From: Strongylocentrotus purpuratus | Lineage: Eukaryota; Echinodermata; Echinoidea; Camarodonta; Strongylocentrotidae | Reading direction: 5' to 3' | DNA: 64,000 bases | Assembly (NCBI RefSeq): GCF_000002235.5 | Contig: NW_022145607.1 | Span: 34,857,529-34,921,528 of the forward strand | In this document: positions 36,070 through 46,414 of the stretch, one piece after another | Layout: the number at the start of each line of letters is the position of its first letter | Numbering within the stretch: position 1 is the stretch's first letter | The notes under the pieces: generated by a model | What the model saw: the letters and a program-made list of their open reading frames with translations, nothing else | The model's database searches: none | What the model was told of the DNA's origin: nothing | Made by a program: the position numbers and the translations under genes

Positions 36070-36415
36070 TCGGCCTTTCCAATCAACATAATTTCCGGTA
36101 ATGCAGCCTGCAAATTTCTGATGAAAGACAATAAGGGAAAATCCCTTTGCGTCCAATAGTGCCATGTTACAAATTATTCCATTCACCTGTTACAAAGGAT
36201 TGTATTTCAGTAGTCAGAAAGCAAATTGCATGATTTAGTTGTTGCTAGGTAGGACAAACATCTATGGCTTGTCCCACCTGACAACCAAACTGCATGCAAT
36301 TCATATTCTGACTAATAAAATTCAGTTTGTAACAGGTGTATAAGATAATTTGTAACAAGGCACTTAACAAAGATTTGTGCATTTAATTTGATTACATTAC
36401 GGAAATGACCTATCA
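36070..36415. repeat. Large palindromic dispersed repeat, copy 2
   Basis: The clearest core is 36184-36338, bounded by CACCTGTTACAAA and its exact complement TTTGTAACAGGTG. Pairing extends outward (GTGCC.TGTTACAAATTAT on both arms) and, with decay, to about 36070 and 36415. Inside, GTAGTCAGAAAGCAAATTGC faces GCAATTCATATTCTGACTA. The right part is homologous to 26300-26510. Confidence 0.65.
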
Positions 36416-36419
36416 GAGT

Positions 36420-36828
36420 CGTCAAGGATCCTTCACTCAACACAAGTGTTGCTATGGGGTAAAATTGTCTACCTTGGAAGGTTCTACCATGCTATGATAA
36501 TCATAAAGATATGATAAGAAAGTAATCAAAATCAAGTGAGGTTTGACAGAAAGATATTGTCTAAGGACCGGCAACGACAGAATCATGACTGCTTCTTCTT
36601 CTTCATCAGGGAATAGAGAGCAAACAGACTATTGATGATGGCAAGGCTAACACAAGAAGTGTATTTTAAAGTCTGATGATTTAGTGAAAGATTTCTTCGT
36701 AGATTAGCAAAAACTTGAAGACATTCTTGAAGACAAACTTGAAGACATTCTTGAAGACAAACTTGAGCCTTTGATGAAGTCATAGTAAATACAAGATTCT
36801 CAATGGAAAATGTGTACGAAGAAGATGG
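36420..36828. other. Predicted start of the FoxO 3' UTR intron, with a small tandem repeat
   Basis: Immediately left of the splice donor at 36829-36834, read on the minus strand. Between about 36712 and 36770 the unit ACTTGAAGACATTCTTGAAG is repeated about two and a half times. No coding region. Confidence 0.5.
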
Positions 36829-36837
36829 ACTTACCGT
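36829..36837 (-). promoter_or_regulatory. Consensus splice donor just after the FoxO stop codon
   Basis: On the minus strand the sequence reads TAA (stop, 36840-36838), ACG, then GTAAGT at 36834-36829. ACG|GTAAGT matches the metazoan 5' splice consensus well, so the terminal coding exon probably ends at 36835 and is spliced to a downstream 3' UTR exon. Vertebrate FOXO1 is also known to have a largely untranslated last exon. The partner acceptor was not located. Confidence 0.6.
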
Positions 36838-38070
36838 TTAATGGACCCAGCTGGGAGCAGCCATGGTCGTCGCCGTGGTTCCTATTGTCCCAATGTTATC
36901 AAAGCTGGCGTCAGGTCCTTCGGTCAAGTCCTGCTCATTCCTCAGGATAGTTTCCACGTCCAGATCGCTCCATCCTTTGAGGGGGTCAATTTGAACACTC
37001 TCCAGGTCGCTGGGGAACCTGTCCACGTGAACCATGCCTGGATGGTGGTGGTGAATGTGAGGGTGTATATGGTGAGGGTGTACATGGTGAGGGGTACCGC
37101 CATTGGGGTACGGCTGCGGGTGGTGGTGGTGGCTGGTGGTGTGCGTGTTGTGGCCATTGTTGAGCAACATGGCCAAGTTGCTTCCTTGGTTCATAGAAGA
37201 AGGCATCAGCCTGTGAGGCGACGTGTGCTGGTTCATGCTCTCCTCGCGGCAGCTCGGCATGGGTCGCGGCGACTGCTGCTGGCGCAAGACGGCGGACTGC
37301 GCGAACATGGGATCCTGAGGGATGATGGATTCATTCTCATGAATCAGATTCGTGAAGCTCCGTTGCATGCCATACTGACTGGGTGGCAGTTCCTGCATGG
37401 GGGAACACTGACCTAGGGGACTTACGGCTGGAGTGCCCTGTTGTGAGTAATACGGGCTGTTACTGTGGACAGGGGACATGTCGGATCCGCTGTAGCTCTG
37501 CGGGGAGAACAGATATCCACCGTTGTTGTGTGTGTGGCGGATCGCGGGCTCTACACTTAGACTTGAATCTAGGGTCATTGCTTTGGCTAGTTTGGCTAGC
37601 TGATCTGTGGACTGATAGGGGTCTGGGCTATCGTACGCCTGAGAGGGCGGCAGATCTTGGAAGGGAATCGGAGACATGGGCGGGACTTCATTGTCATGCA
37701 TGTCGATTTCTGGATGTGTGGTCATGATCGGGGATAGACGGCCACAACTGCTTGCGTTCGAGCTGGCTCGCGACCTGAAATCCGTCGTCGCCAAGTTGAA
37801 CGGCAACGGGCTAGCACCTTCCTCTCCTTCTAACTTCGGTGTCGGGCTTGTGTTTCCCCATTTTGCACGCTCTTCCAGGACCTTCTTCTTCACGCGCCCC
37901 CTCTTCCTTTCAAACTTTGAATTTGTGGTGTCCATGCTGGATGCTCTTCTCCTTGATGACTTGCCTGGTTTGGCGTCGGGGTTGATCATCCACCACGAGC
38001 TCTTTCCTGTTCCTTCATTCTGGACCCGGACGAAGCGGCTGTGTAGGGACAAGTTGTGTCGAATAGAGTT
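36838..38070 (-). CDS. foxo: FoxO transcription factor, coding exon 2 (forkhead C-half to C-terminus)
   Basis: Encodes residues 143-552 of the predicted protein, a forkhead activator acting in the nucleus downstream of insulin/PI3K/Akt signalling. The exon opens at acceptor CCCCTGCAG (38071 side) with [13 protein letters not shown], the recognition helix of the forkhead domain. [19 protein letters not shown] follows. Akt motif RRRASS gives Ser187, the basic nuclear localisation region [12 protein letters not shown] spans 194-205, and RSRASS gives Ser246 within a conserved [16 protein letters not shown] block. A possible leucine-rich export signal is [11 protein letters not shown] (299-309). 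Residues about 449-490 are very His-rich. The C-terminus keeps the FoxO activation segment (RFPSDL then [12 protein letters not shown], about 493-520) and ends APSWVH, comparable with the WV-containing end of vertebrate FoxO. Phase 0 junction with exon 1. Frames on the opposite strand here are shadows. Confidence 0.96.
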   Translation of the reverse strand, partial: NSIRHNLSLHSRFVRVQNEGTGKSSWWMINPDAKPGKSSRRRASSMDTTNSKFERKRGRVKKKVLEERAKWGNTSPTPKLEGEEGASPLPFNLATTDFRSRASSNASSCGRLSPIMTTHPEIDMHDNEVPPMSPIPFQDLPPSQAYDSPDPYQSTDQLAKLAKAMTLDSSLSVEPAIRHTHNNGGYLFSPQSYSGSDMSPVHSNSPYYSQQGTPAVSPLGQCSPMQELPPSQYGMQRSFTNLIHENESIIPQDPMFAQSAVLRQQQSPRPMPSCREESMNQHTSPHRLMPSSMNQGSNLAMLLNNGHNTHTTSHHHHPQPYPNGGTPHHVHPHHIHPHIHHHHPGMVHVDRFPSDLESVQIDPLKGWSDLDVETILRNEQDLTEGPDASFDNIGTIGTTATTMAAPSWVH

Positions 38071-38157
38071 CTGCAGGGGAAATCAAAAGGCAGGAAAACG
38101 TTTCAATGATTGCATGAGTAATATAAATAATATAAATTATAATATTCGGGGGAACTT

Positions 38158-38580
38158 TTTTAAACAAAGGCCACCATGGGCTTTTCCTTTGTTCTCCTAT
38201 TTCATTTGAAGCTATTGTATTAACTGAACATTCTTTGTATGTATATATACTTGTATGTTTATTTGCATTTGCTGTGTTTTTTATGAAAATGAAATGAATA
38301 AACAAACTAGAATTTGATGTACAGTGTACATAGTGCAAAAACACAAAGGCTTGGGAAGTATTTAAAGAGGGTTTAAACAAGGCCACCATGGGCTGTTCCC
38401 TTGTTCTCCTATTTCATTTGAAGCTATTGTATAAACTGAACATTCTTTGTATACTTGTATGTTTATTTGCATTTACTGTGTTTTTTATGAAAATGAAATG
38501 AATAAACAAACTAGAATTTGATGTACAGTGTACATAGTGCAAGAACACAAAGGCTTGGGAAGTATTTAAAGAGGGTTCTA
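38158..38580. repeat. 212-bp tandem duplication near the exon 2 acceptor
   Basis: Two copies beginning at about 38169 and 38381 (GGCCACCATGGGCT in both) share about 200 bp with few differences, including TTCATTTGAAGCTATTGTAT and GAATTTGATGTACAGTGTAC. The duplication starts roughly 90 bp inside the intron from exon 2. Confidence 0.85.
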
Positions 38581-38667
38581 TATGTACTTCAGAATACAAA
38601 GTTAAAACAAAATCAATAAACCATTCTATAAAGACACAAGTTAACGTTCATGCAGTGTCATGGGATC

Positions 38668-38748
38668 CATTGTCTGTTAAGAGCCAGAAGGGCATTTACT
38701 CACATAACTTTACAGAGTTAACGCCCTTCTGGCTCTAAGCAGGCAATG
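38668..38748. repeat. Dispersed hairpin family, copy 6 (best-preserved arms)
   Basis: CATTGTCTGTTAAGAGCCAG then AAGGGCATTTACTC on the left; GAGTTAACGCCCTTCTGGCT then CTAAGCAGGCAATG on the right; loop about 14 nt. The arms pair almost completely over about 32 nt. Confidence 0.85.
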
Positions 38749-38875
38749 CATAATAACACACAACTGAAATTCCTGGTGCCTTAAACCTAGTTCAGTATAC
38801 AAACAGGGTCATATGACTGGTAAGACATTAAAAAAAAAGGCTGACTTACAACTTTACAAGTACATATATGGGGGG

Positions 38876-39186
38876 GGGGGGTGTTTCACAAAGATTCTAA
38901 GTCTAACTTAACTCTAAGTTGCACTTAAAAATTATGGAGAGCCATTTGTAGCCTTAAAATGAAATATTTCCAAAAGCAAAAAATGAAATATTTTAGACTT
39001 TTCATAAATTCCACATCAAGAACATGAAATCTCCCATGATAATAGAAAATATGAATGATTTGAATCAACATTTTATGCATTTTGAAATAACTTTTACAAA
39101 ATATTTTCAAGGATGCTAACGGCTTTCTATAATTGTTAAGTCCAACTTAGAGATAAGTTCAATAGGATCTTTGTGAAACACCCCCC
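38876..39186. mobile_element. MITE with 20-bp perfect terminal inverted repeats
   Basis: The termini GGGGGGTGTTTCACAAAGAT and ATCTTTGTGAAACACCCCCC are exact complements. Subterminal CTAAGTCTAACTTAACTCTA faces AAGTCCAACTTAGAGATAAG. Length 311 bp, AT-rich and non-coding. The element at 42204-42433 has related ends. Confidence 0.8.
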
Positions 39187-39189
39187 TGG

Positions 39190-40250
39190 ACTCATATATT
39201 ACATTTATGTTTTTAAACTAAAAGTAAGATGAATGAAGCCTGAGCGATGAGCATCAGTGATTCTTTCCTTCATTTTTGTTCTACATATACATGTACATGG
39301 CTTGGCTCTGTCGATTCTTACAAAGAGGAAAGAAAATATTCATGGAATTATCTGATACCAATACGGGCTGTATCATTTTCCCTAAAACCGGTTTACAATC
39401 AAGGATCTTTTATTACAAATAATCACATTGCCATGACAGACTGCAAAGCATGTGGCACGATTACGCTGAAATGCACAAGTGTCGTATTGCCCCCGCCTTT
39501 CGATAGAACCTGCCGAGCTTGAAATCGTAGAAACAGCCGCCGTATCGCTCCTCGCAAAAAGAGGCAAACCAGATCCCGCCGCGGCTCTAAGCCCTGAAAT
39601 GAAAGATTAACGACGGCTTGTGGTGGGTATTAATAACGCCCAAGCGCAAAGCCATTCCCTTGCCCTTTCTCTGAAGCGCTTAAACGCACGTTAAAAGCGT
39701 ATCACTATTACGTTCATCAAATGGGCGGCGGACCATAGAGGAAGGAGAGAGGCATGCAGCAGCCACATTATCCCGCATTATCCATTTTGAAAATTAAGCT
39801 TCGTTCTGGAGAGGAGACAATGTGGTGACTAGCTTCATCAGACTCCGCCATAAAGCAAGGTAGTGGGCTGTAATTAACAACCACTCAAATCGCTAATGAC
39901 TTGACCTAAATAGGGCAGGTCGTAAAGAGAGATAATGCATGGCAGAAAGAGCATGAGCGCACAGACAGACGACTACCAACGAAATAGCAGCATGTGCAAT
40001 AGTATGTACGCATGAATATGTAGCTCTCTAAACAATTTGTGTCTGAATCTGGTGAAACATTCATGTTCTTGCCTGTCTTTTTTACTAGAATTACAAAACA
40101 AATTTGAGGGATAAATTTGGGGAAATTTAGAGATTCATCTTCAAACACTGCAGGATATGGTGGTATATTTTAATAACATTACTACATTGTACATGGTAAC
40201 TTTTTGATGCACAAAACTAGTCAGTTGAAGTGGAGATAGTAATATAGGGT
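39190..40250. other. Intron block with a complex candidate regulatory stretch
   Basis: 39480-39900 is unusually GC-rich and low in simple repeats for this intron, with motifs such as TTAACGACGG, ATTAATAACGCC and CTGTAATTAACAACC. There is no coding pattern or splice-site-bounded frame that I can support. It may be an enhancer. Confidence 0.35.
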
Positions 40251-40254
40251 CCAC

Positions 40255-40605
40255 TCAATGATACATGTACATATAAAATGTACAATTCACAGTGCAGTGT
40301 ATCATGCTTATCAAATATAAAGAAATCTATTAATATAAACAGGTAATAGCTATAAAATCACAGTAAAGTGGAAATTTCCGTAATGCTTGATCAGCTAAGT
40401 TTCTGCCAAACTACACTATATTGAAACTGCCAATGATACATGTAAAATGTACAATTCACAGTGTAGTGTATCATGCTTATTACTATATAAAGAAATCAAT
40501 TCATATTAACAGCTAATAGCTATAAAATCATAGTAAGTGGAAGTTTCCGTCATGTTTCATCAGCTAAGTTTCTGACGAACTACACTATATTGAAACTGTC
40601 AATTG
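40255..40605. repeat. Tandem duplication, about 170-bp unit, two copies
   Basis: TACAATTCACAGTG.AGTGTA occurs at 40281 and 40450, and the following text is shared to AACTACACTATATTGAAACTG. The unit repeats at about 169-170 bp with modest divergence. Confidence 0.8.
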
Positions 40606-40654
40606 GAGTGCAGATATAACTTAGGCCCACTTGATGATAATAATGTTATACATG

Positions 40655-40680
40655 TATGTATGTATGTATGTATGTACGTG
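40655..40680. repeat. (GTAT)n microsatellite
   Basis: About five copies of ATGT/TATG. Confidence 0.85.
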
Positions 40681-40898
40681 TTCTTATATGGTGTTGTGTT
40701 TCACAACAGTCATGAATCAGTGTACTTCCTCTTACTCACAGTCTAAAGAGCCTTTCATTGGCTTCACGGAATACGTAGAATGAATGAGCCAAAGAATGGG
40801 TCTTTTCGCTAGAAACCAAACAAGTGCTAAGCTCAAAGGACCTTCGTTTTTTAAGCCCACTAGCAAACTCAAATGTGCTCTGTTCCAGGCTCCTCCCA

Positions 40899-40899
<1 letters not shown>

Positions 40900-40929
<30 letters not shown>

Positions 40930-40960
40930 TCCTTTCTCTCTCTCTACAGATTTATTTTCT
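40900..40960. repeat. Poly-C followed by (CT)n microsatellite
   Basis: CCCCCCCC then CTCTCTCT runs. Confidence 0.85.
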
Positions 40961-40969
40961 CTCTAAAAA

Positions 40970-42200
40970 AACAACACAAGGATTAAATATATGAATGAAA
41001 GTCTACAGTTGATTTCTCTGTGATCTAGTACTAGATCATTTTAAAACAGTATTTTCATGAAATAATTGCTGTTATCCAATGAATATAGCTTATCAGTATG
41101 TTATGGAGCATACACGCACATGTAGACCTACACTGTAGTTATTATTTTTTCACAATATCCGCTCAGAAACGGCATGCCTTTCATAATCTCTTATCAGGTG
41201 AGTTTGCACACACAAAACCCTTCACAGTCAGAACAATGAACCGGGTCTGAACTACATAGGAGCTGTAGACTATCAGTTACATGGGCCTATGAGTTGTAGC
41301 TAAACCAAACTGGTTAGACTTCAACTCATGACACTTTTTCTTAGTGTCAAATTACAGTCTGTTCGTACATTGATAGGCTGAAACAACGGGGGGGGGGGGG
41401 GGGGGTATTTCTTCATCATGTCACATCGCTTCACATCAAGCATACCATCAAGCATACCATGTACTGCAGCTAACCCACAACAATTGTAAAGTTGGTTTAG
41501 ACTTTGATAGATGCAACATAGTTCAAATTAGAGTCTGTACATACAGACTACCACTAGGCAATGGTAGGGCAAAAAAGGGGTGGGCTATTTCATCATTTTA
41601 CATTTTTTACAAGGGACCTAAATGGGAGCTATGCTGTCAGGGGATATCAATAAATCTGGATTAGGAGTCGATTTATTTATCACATGATTCATCTTGCAAA
41701 CCACAAGCAGTAAAGCACGGTTCATGTGCATGGTAAGGATAAGAGTCATATCCTTTCTACATGTATAGAATCTATACCATAGGCTCTTTATCTTTGAGGA
41801 TTGGTTGGGTAATATTTAGGCCATGGAAAATTCTTGATTCTTGAAGGCATCGTTTAACAATGTTAAATCTGAGATGCATGGCCCTAGGTGTTATCAGTGT
41901 CTGTGATATGGTTTAATGTTGAAGCAAAACAAAAAAATTGTGCTTCAAAATAATCATGAAGTGCCTCAAAAAGGTAAATATCCATACTAATTTTGCTTAC
42001 AATTGACCAAACAATCCATTTGCTTGTTGCCGGTCCAAAGCACCTACATGTACATGTATAACCTGAATGACAACAATACAGGACAACTTTTCAGACGAAA
42101 TTGTTTATAAATGCACAACATATTAGAACTAAAGATGCATCTTTGAATTGTTTGGATCTTGATCTGCATTTACAACATGTTCATCATAAAGATAATGAGC
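40970..42200. other. Intron block, non-coding
   Basis: A poly-G run lies at about 41389-41405. No gene or further repeat family is recognised. Confidence 0.4.
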
Positions 42201-42203
42201 ACT

Positions 42204-42433
42204 GGGGGGTGGTTCAGAAAGACTAAGATCGACTTTAAGTTGGACTAACTATGGCAGGCTGTTCATGCCACCGTTTTCTCTCACCATCTATTGGCATTGG
42301 TCTCTCAAGGGACGTACAAATCATGGTCACAAATTTACAGAATTTACATTTTATTGATAGTTCATTATTGAAGAAAAAAAGATTATCTAAAGATCAATTT
42401 GAAGTCGATCTTAGTCTTTGGGAAACAATCACC
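42204..42433. mobile_element. MITE related to the 38876-39186 element
   Basis: The left end GGGGGGTGGTTCAGAAAGAC, then TAAGATCGACTTTAAGTTGG, faces the right end CAATTTGAAGTCGATCTTAG then TCTTTGGGAAACAATCACC. About 230 bp. Its single 72-codon frame is not a gene. Confidence 0.7.
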
Positions 42434-42635
42434 TGGTTTACTAGGGCACTTGAGATTTATGATCCTTAAAGTAGACATTCATTGATTTTAAATATTGATT
42501 TAATTTGAATCATGGCATTAGGAAAGTTAATATCAAACAAGGTTGACCTAAAACTTTATATGAATGTCAACTGTAAGCTTCCTGGTTTCTAGTGATGTAT
42601 TGTTGGCCATATTTGTGATTTTCTTTGAATGTCTA

Positions 42636-43257
42636 CCGTATTTGCCGGCGTAAAGGCCGCAGTATTTTTGGAAGAGAACATATCAAAAAGTTGGGGTGCG
42701 GCCTTTGCGGCGAATGAGTAAAAAAAAAAAAACATAAGTCAAAACCAGCACACATGGGACTACGAACGGTACAATAACTATACCACTATGGTACAGGACA
42801 TTTCCACACATCTTACTGACAATTTTATCTTGCATTGTTGACATGAGGACGAAAATAAACTTCCTAAAACAACATTTGCAGATAGATCTTGATCTAAGCT
42901 CGTGCCAATGCATAGCAAAAGTAAAGAAAGGGACCATTTAACGAAGCTGCCGCGAAGCATCCATCCGAGGTCGCCATTTTGTTTTCCATTTCATGCAATT
43001 TCTTATTACACCGTACAATGTGGTAGGGGTATATATCGGACACTAAATCTTCCTGCAATCACTTTTTTTATTTGAACTTCCGGTAAATTATAAGAATATT
43101 GATGAATTTGGTATCAGTTTGTAAAAAAAAAATAGTATTTTTCTAGAAAATTATGATTATTTTGTTTTGTCCGTTTTTTTTTTTTCCCCCCTCTTTGAAA
43201 TGTCAAAGTTGGGGTGCGCCCTATGCGGCGCTGCGGCCTTATCGCCGGCAAATACGG
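42636..43257. mobile_element. Non-autonomous DNA transposon with CCGTATTTGCCGGCG ends
   Basis: The left terminus CCGTATTTGCCGGCGTAAAG, then GCCGCAG, is mirrored by the right terminus CTGCGGCCTTATCGCCGGCA then AATACGG. TA lies on both sides (42634-42635, 43258-43259). A subterminal AAAGTTGGGGTGCG segment occurs in direct orientation near both ends, followed by CTTTGCGGCG or CTATGCGGCG. 622 bp with no transposase frame. A TA duplication would fit Tc1/mariner-type insertion, but the TIR family is not identified. Confidence 0.75.
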
Positions 43258-43259
43258 TA

Positions 43260-44035
43260 CTTTAAACTGCCAGAGAACAGTGCAGGTACAATGTACACTG
43301 GCTGTTGTTTTATCTTCATTTTTTACTATTCTTCTGGAAGGGTCATATTTGACTTTAGATCTAGCTGCTTCTTAATCAGGCAATGTTGCCTTCCTCAGAT
43401 AAAGTGTACTTTTCCTCATTCTAACATTGTGTGCTCCACAAATCTCTCATGTTTCATGTGTAAGAAAGGTTTTGTTACTTCTGTTTTTGAATAGATTAGT
43501 GAAACATAACATCATCTGAGCTGCAGCAGCGAACCAATCTGAGTGACCTATTTAGGACTCTCCTTACAAGGACTGCTGGTATGACCAGCTCTCAACAATT
43601 ATCGGTTGACACCTCAAGTGGCTGGTCTTCGCAATTGTACAATATTCAACAACAACAAAATGAAGTTATGTATATAGGCTTTGGGGTTTGGAATCATCAA
43701 AATGAGAAGGAAAAAAAAACTCAATCTTGCTGAACATCCCATGCACAGATGCACTGCTCAGAGAACTATGAATACACACTGTACACGACTTCACACACAT
43801 GGCAATAAAGTTTGGTCCACATTTTCCATGTCTCTCGTTATATACTGGAGTTGTAGGCATTTGAACAGCCATTCTTTTCAGGGGACATTCCTTCATTGAT
43901 ATTCTTCCAATTGATTGATAATTTAGAAATATCACAACTTATTCTTCACCTTTTTCAGCAACTCAACCGCTAACAGAGCCAGTTGGCTCCCGTTCACAAG
44001 GCTATATTTAATGATCTCATTTTCACGCTAATCGT
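43260..44035. other. Intron block, non-coding
   Basis: No gene or repeat recognised. The open frames on both strands at 43666-43935 have no domain. Confidence 0.4.
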
Positions 44036-44039
44036 TCAG

Positions 44040-44165
44040 GATATTAGCTCAGGAAGTCAGACTTTCAGTCCAAAAAGAATAGGGCTACACATGGTATGGA
44101 CAGTCATACATGAACTATGATCAAACTTTCACTCCAAAAAGAATAGGGCTACTACACATACTATG
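44040..44165. repeat. Short tandem duplication, about 64-bp unit
   Basis: TCCAAAAAGAATAGGGCTAC occurs twice, each followed by an ACACAT..TATGGAC segment. Confidence 0.75.
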
Positions 44166-44455
44166 GACTTCAAAGCAGGCAAAACAAAACAAAACAAAAT
44201 ACACAATAACAGTTGAAACAAAAGCCAAGTTCTAGAGATAAAATAGAGAGTTCCAATTGTTCCTTATTTCATATTCGTCCCAATCAGATCCATGCCCTCC
44301 CTGCAATCACAAATTTTGAGGGGTCAATCTCAACTCAAAGTTTTCTTGAAAGAAATTCAGTGGACCTTTAACTATATACATGTACAGAGGCTGGAAAATA
44401 TAAGAAACAGTGTATCTAATGTACATGTCATTAATTTTTTAAAAACATCTTTGCA

Positions 44456-44593
44456 TTGTCTAAATATCTGAAAATCCTTCTTTATTGAATTGTCTAAATG
44501 TCAAATAAGCCTTCTTTATTTAATTGTCTAAATATCAGAAAATCCTTCTTTATTTTATTGTCTAAATATCAGAAAATCCTTCTTTATTTAATG
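44456..44593. repeat. Tandem repeat, four units of 34 bp
   Basis: Units start at 44456, 44490, 44524 and 44558, each beginning TTGTCTAAAT and ending CCTTCTTTATT. They are contiguous with no spacers. Confidence 0.9.
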
Positions 44594-44599
44594 CCAAAA

Positions 44600-45655
44600 C
44601 CAAAAATATCTACAGGAAGTTGGAGGGAAGGAAAAACTAGGCATTAAAAAAAAAATCTTATTCAGACAGACAATATGGAGAGCTACATGAATACAATTAA
44701 AGGGGATATTGCCACATAATATGGTTTATATGTGTGGCATATAATGTACATGTATGCTCCACTAGTGCATCACATTGCTTTAGTATACCACGGGAGTTGG
44801 GATTCCCAGTGCATATTAAATCAAGTTTGATTGGCATGCAATACTTGAAGAGGAAACTCTGAAACTATTCCAGTACAGATTGATCAGGTCAAAGTTCATG
44901 AAGTTCAGCTCTGCGCCTCTGCCTGCCAATGATGTACATGTAGGATGCGTTGTTCCTTTTTTTGGCAGAAAGGCTCATATTATGTACTCATCCTTCTAGT
45001 TCATGTGCATGTTTAATACACAAGTATGTAAATTCAGTATATATACAGCATGGACTACTAAACTAAGTTTAAACTATGTCTTGGTTAATAAAACCATGTA
45101 GACAGCATACATGTACATCTAGATATTATTATTAACGATTGTTTCTGCAATTATGTTTGGCTTTAGGATTACCAATTTACTTTTAATACTCAGAGTCCAG
45201 TCCTCGTGCTTTTATTTCCATATTAGGACCTATAGTTTGTTAGTTTTTTGTTATTTTGGTATTCTCTGCCTTTCATTCTTTTTGAGAAATGTACGCCTTT
45301 TTTTGTGTATTCTTTCTTTCACTATTTGTAAATTCGTACTCTTCATACATTTCTATTGAAGTTTTCTATTGAAGTAGTGATCAACAGTTTAGGGCATTTG
45401 GTTGATGTGTGGTAAGTGGCAGACAAAATAAAAATTGAAGAAAAAAAAAGTAATTTTGAGAGAAAAACAGAATAATTCCGGGAAAGTCGTAACTGCTGGT
45501 GCTCTGTATTTATTGCTTGTCGGTAGCTCTTGGTGGTTAAACACAAAATCATTTTGTGGTTTGATAATTCATATACATGTAGTAACTCACTTTACTGGGT
45601 ATTAAAATTAATTATTACTCGGTCTATAAATGCATCTGTGGGGTTTCCTTATAAT
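44600..45655. other. AT-rich intron block
   Basis: No gene recognised. The 45153-45359 frame is Phe/Leu-rich low-complexity sequence. Confidence 0.4.
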
Positions 45656-45659
45656 TTCT

Positions 45660-45930
45660 ATTTTCTCTCTCCCTCAGTCCCTCTCTCTCTGTGTCTTTCT
45701 CTTCCCTCTCTCTCTTATCTTACTGTCTGTTTGTCTCTCTGTCTCTCTGTCTGTCTCTCTGCCTCTCTCTATCTCTCTCACACACACACTCTCTCAATCT
45801 CTCTCTCTCTCTCTCTATTTATCTTTCACTCTCTATTACTCTTGGTCTCTCCCTCCCTTCTGTCTCTCTCTGTGTCTGTCTCTCTTTCTCTCTCCATTTA
45901 TATCGCTCCCTTTGCATCTGTCTTTCTTCT
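45660..45930. repeat. (CT)n/(CTGT)n pyrimidine microsatellite
   Basis: Interrupted TCTC, TGTC and CACA repeats. It produces long Ser/Leu-rich frames in all three plus frames, which shows they are artefacts. Confidence 0.9.
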
Positions 45931-45984
45931 TTGAAAGCTAATACCAGACTCCTCATAATCTAAACCGAAGATGAATATTATGCG

Positions 45985-46410
45985 CAACACAAATTACATC
46001 TTTGAACCTGTGACATTCAGCCCCCGTCTCTGTCGCAGATTACACGGCGCGATAATTGAGGGCGCTTTGATTTTTATCTGGCCATCAAAACGAGGACGAG
46101 GAAAGGAGCGAATCATGCTCTTTGAAAGTCACGCCACCCCCCCCCCCCCCCCAGGGGAAGAGACGTCCACTTTCAAAAGCGGTCAATTTGATTATTACTG
46201 CATGCGCTCCAGGCAAAACCAAACTACCTTACCCCTGGACATGTACAGTATGCAAGGGATCACTTACAAACTGAGACTTGACAAAAAAGAGAGAAAGCGA
46301 GAAAGAGGCTTTAGAAACTGACATCATTGTGAACTCAAACAAGAGACATGAATTTTCCAAGGGTATCACATCGGCCAGCATTAATTAGTACCTTGGCTTT
46401 GACATTTTGC
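45985..46410. other. Complex non-coding intron block (candidate regulatory)
   Basis: Higher-complexity, GC-richer sequence than its surroundings. It contains CTTTGAAC, CTTTGATT, CTTTGAAA and CTTTGACA, near 46007, 46066, 46120 and 46396. At least the first three fit the TCF/LEF consensus. A poly-C run lies at about 46137-46152. The regulatory role is a guess. Confidence 0.3.
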
Positions 46411-46414
46411 ATTA

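Noticed and set aside
36841..38209. Plus-strand frames of 114-191 codons opposite FoxO exon 2
   Set aside because: Shadows of the FoxO coding sequence; no domain, while the minus strand is clearly FoxO.
44456..44593. CRISPR-like regularly repeated 34-bp units
   Set aside because: The units are directly contiguous, with no unique spacers, in a eukaryotic intron; it is a simple tandem repeat.
45530..45963. Frames of 90-134 codons in all three plus frames
   Set aside because: They arise from the (CT)n/(CTGT)n microsatellite.
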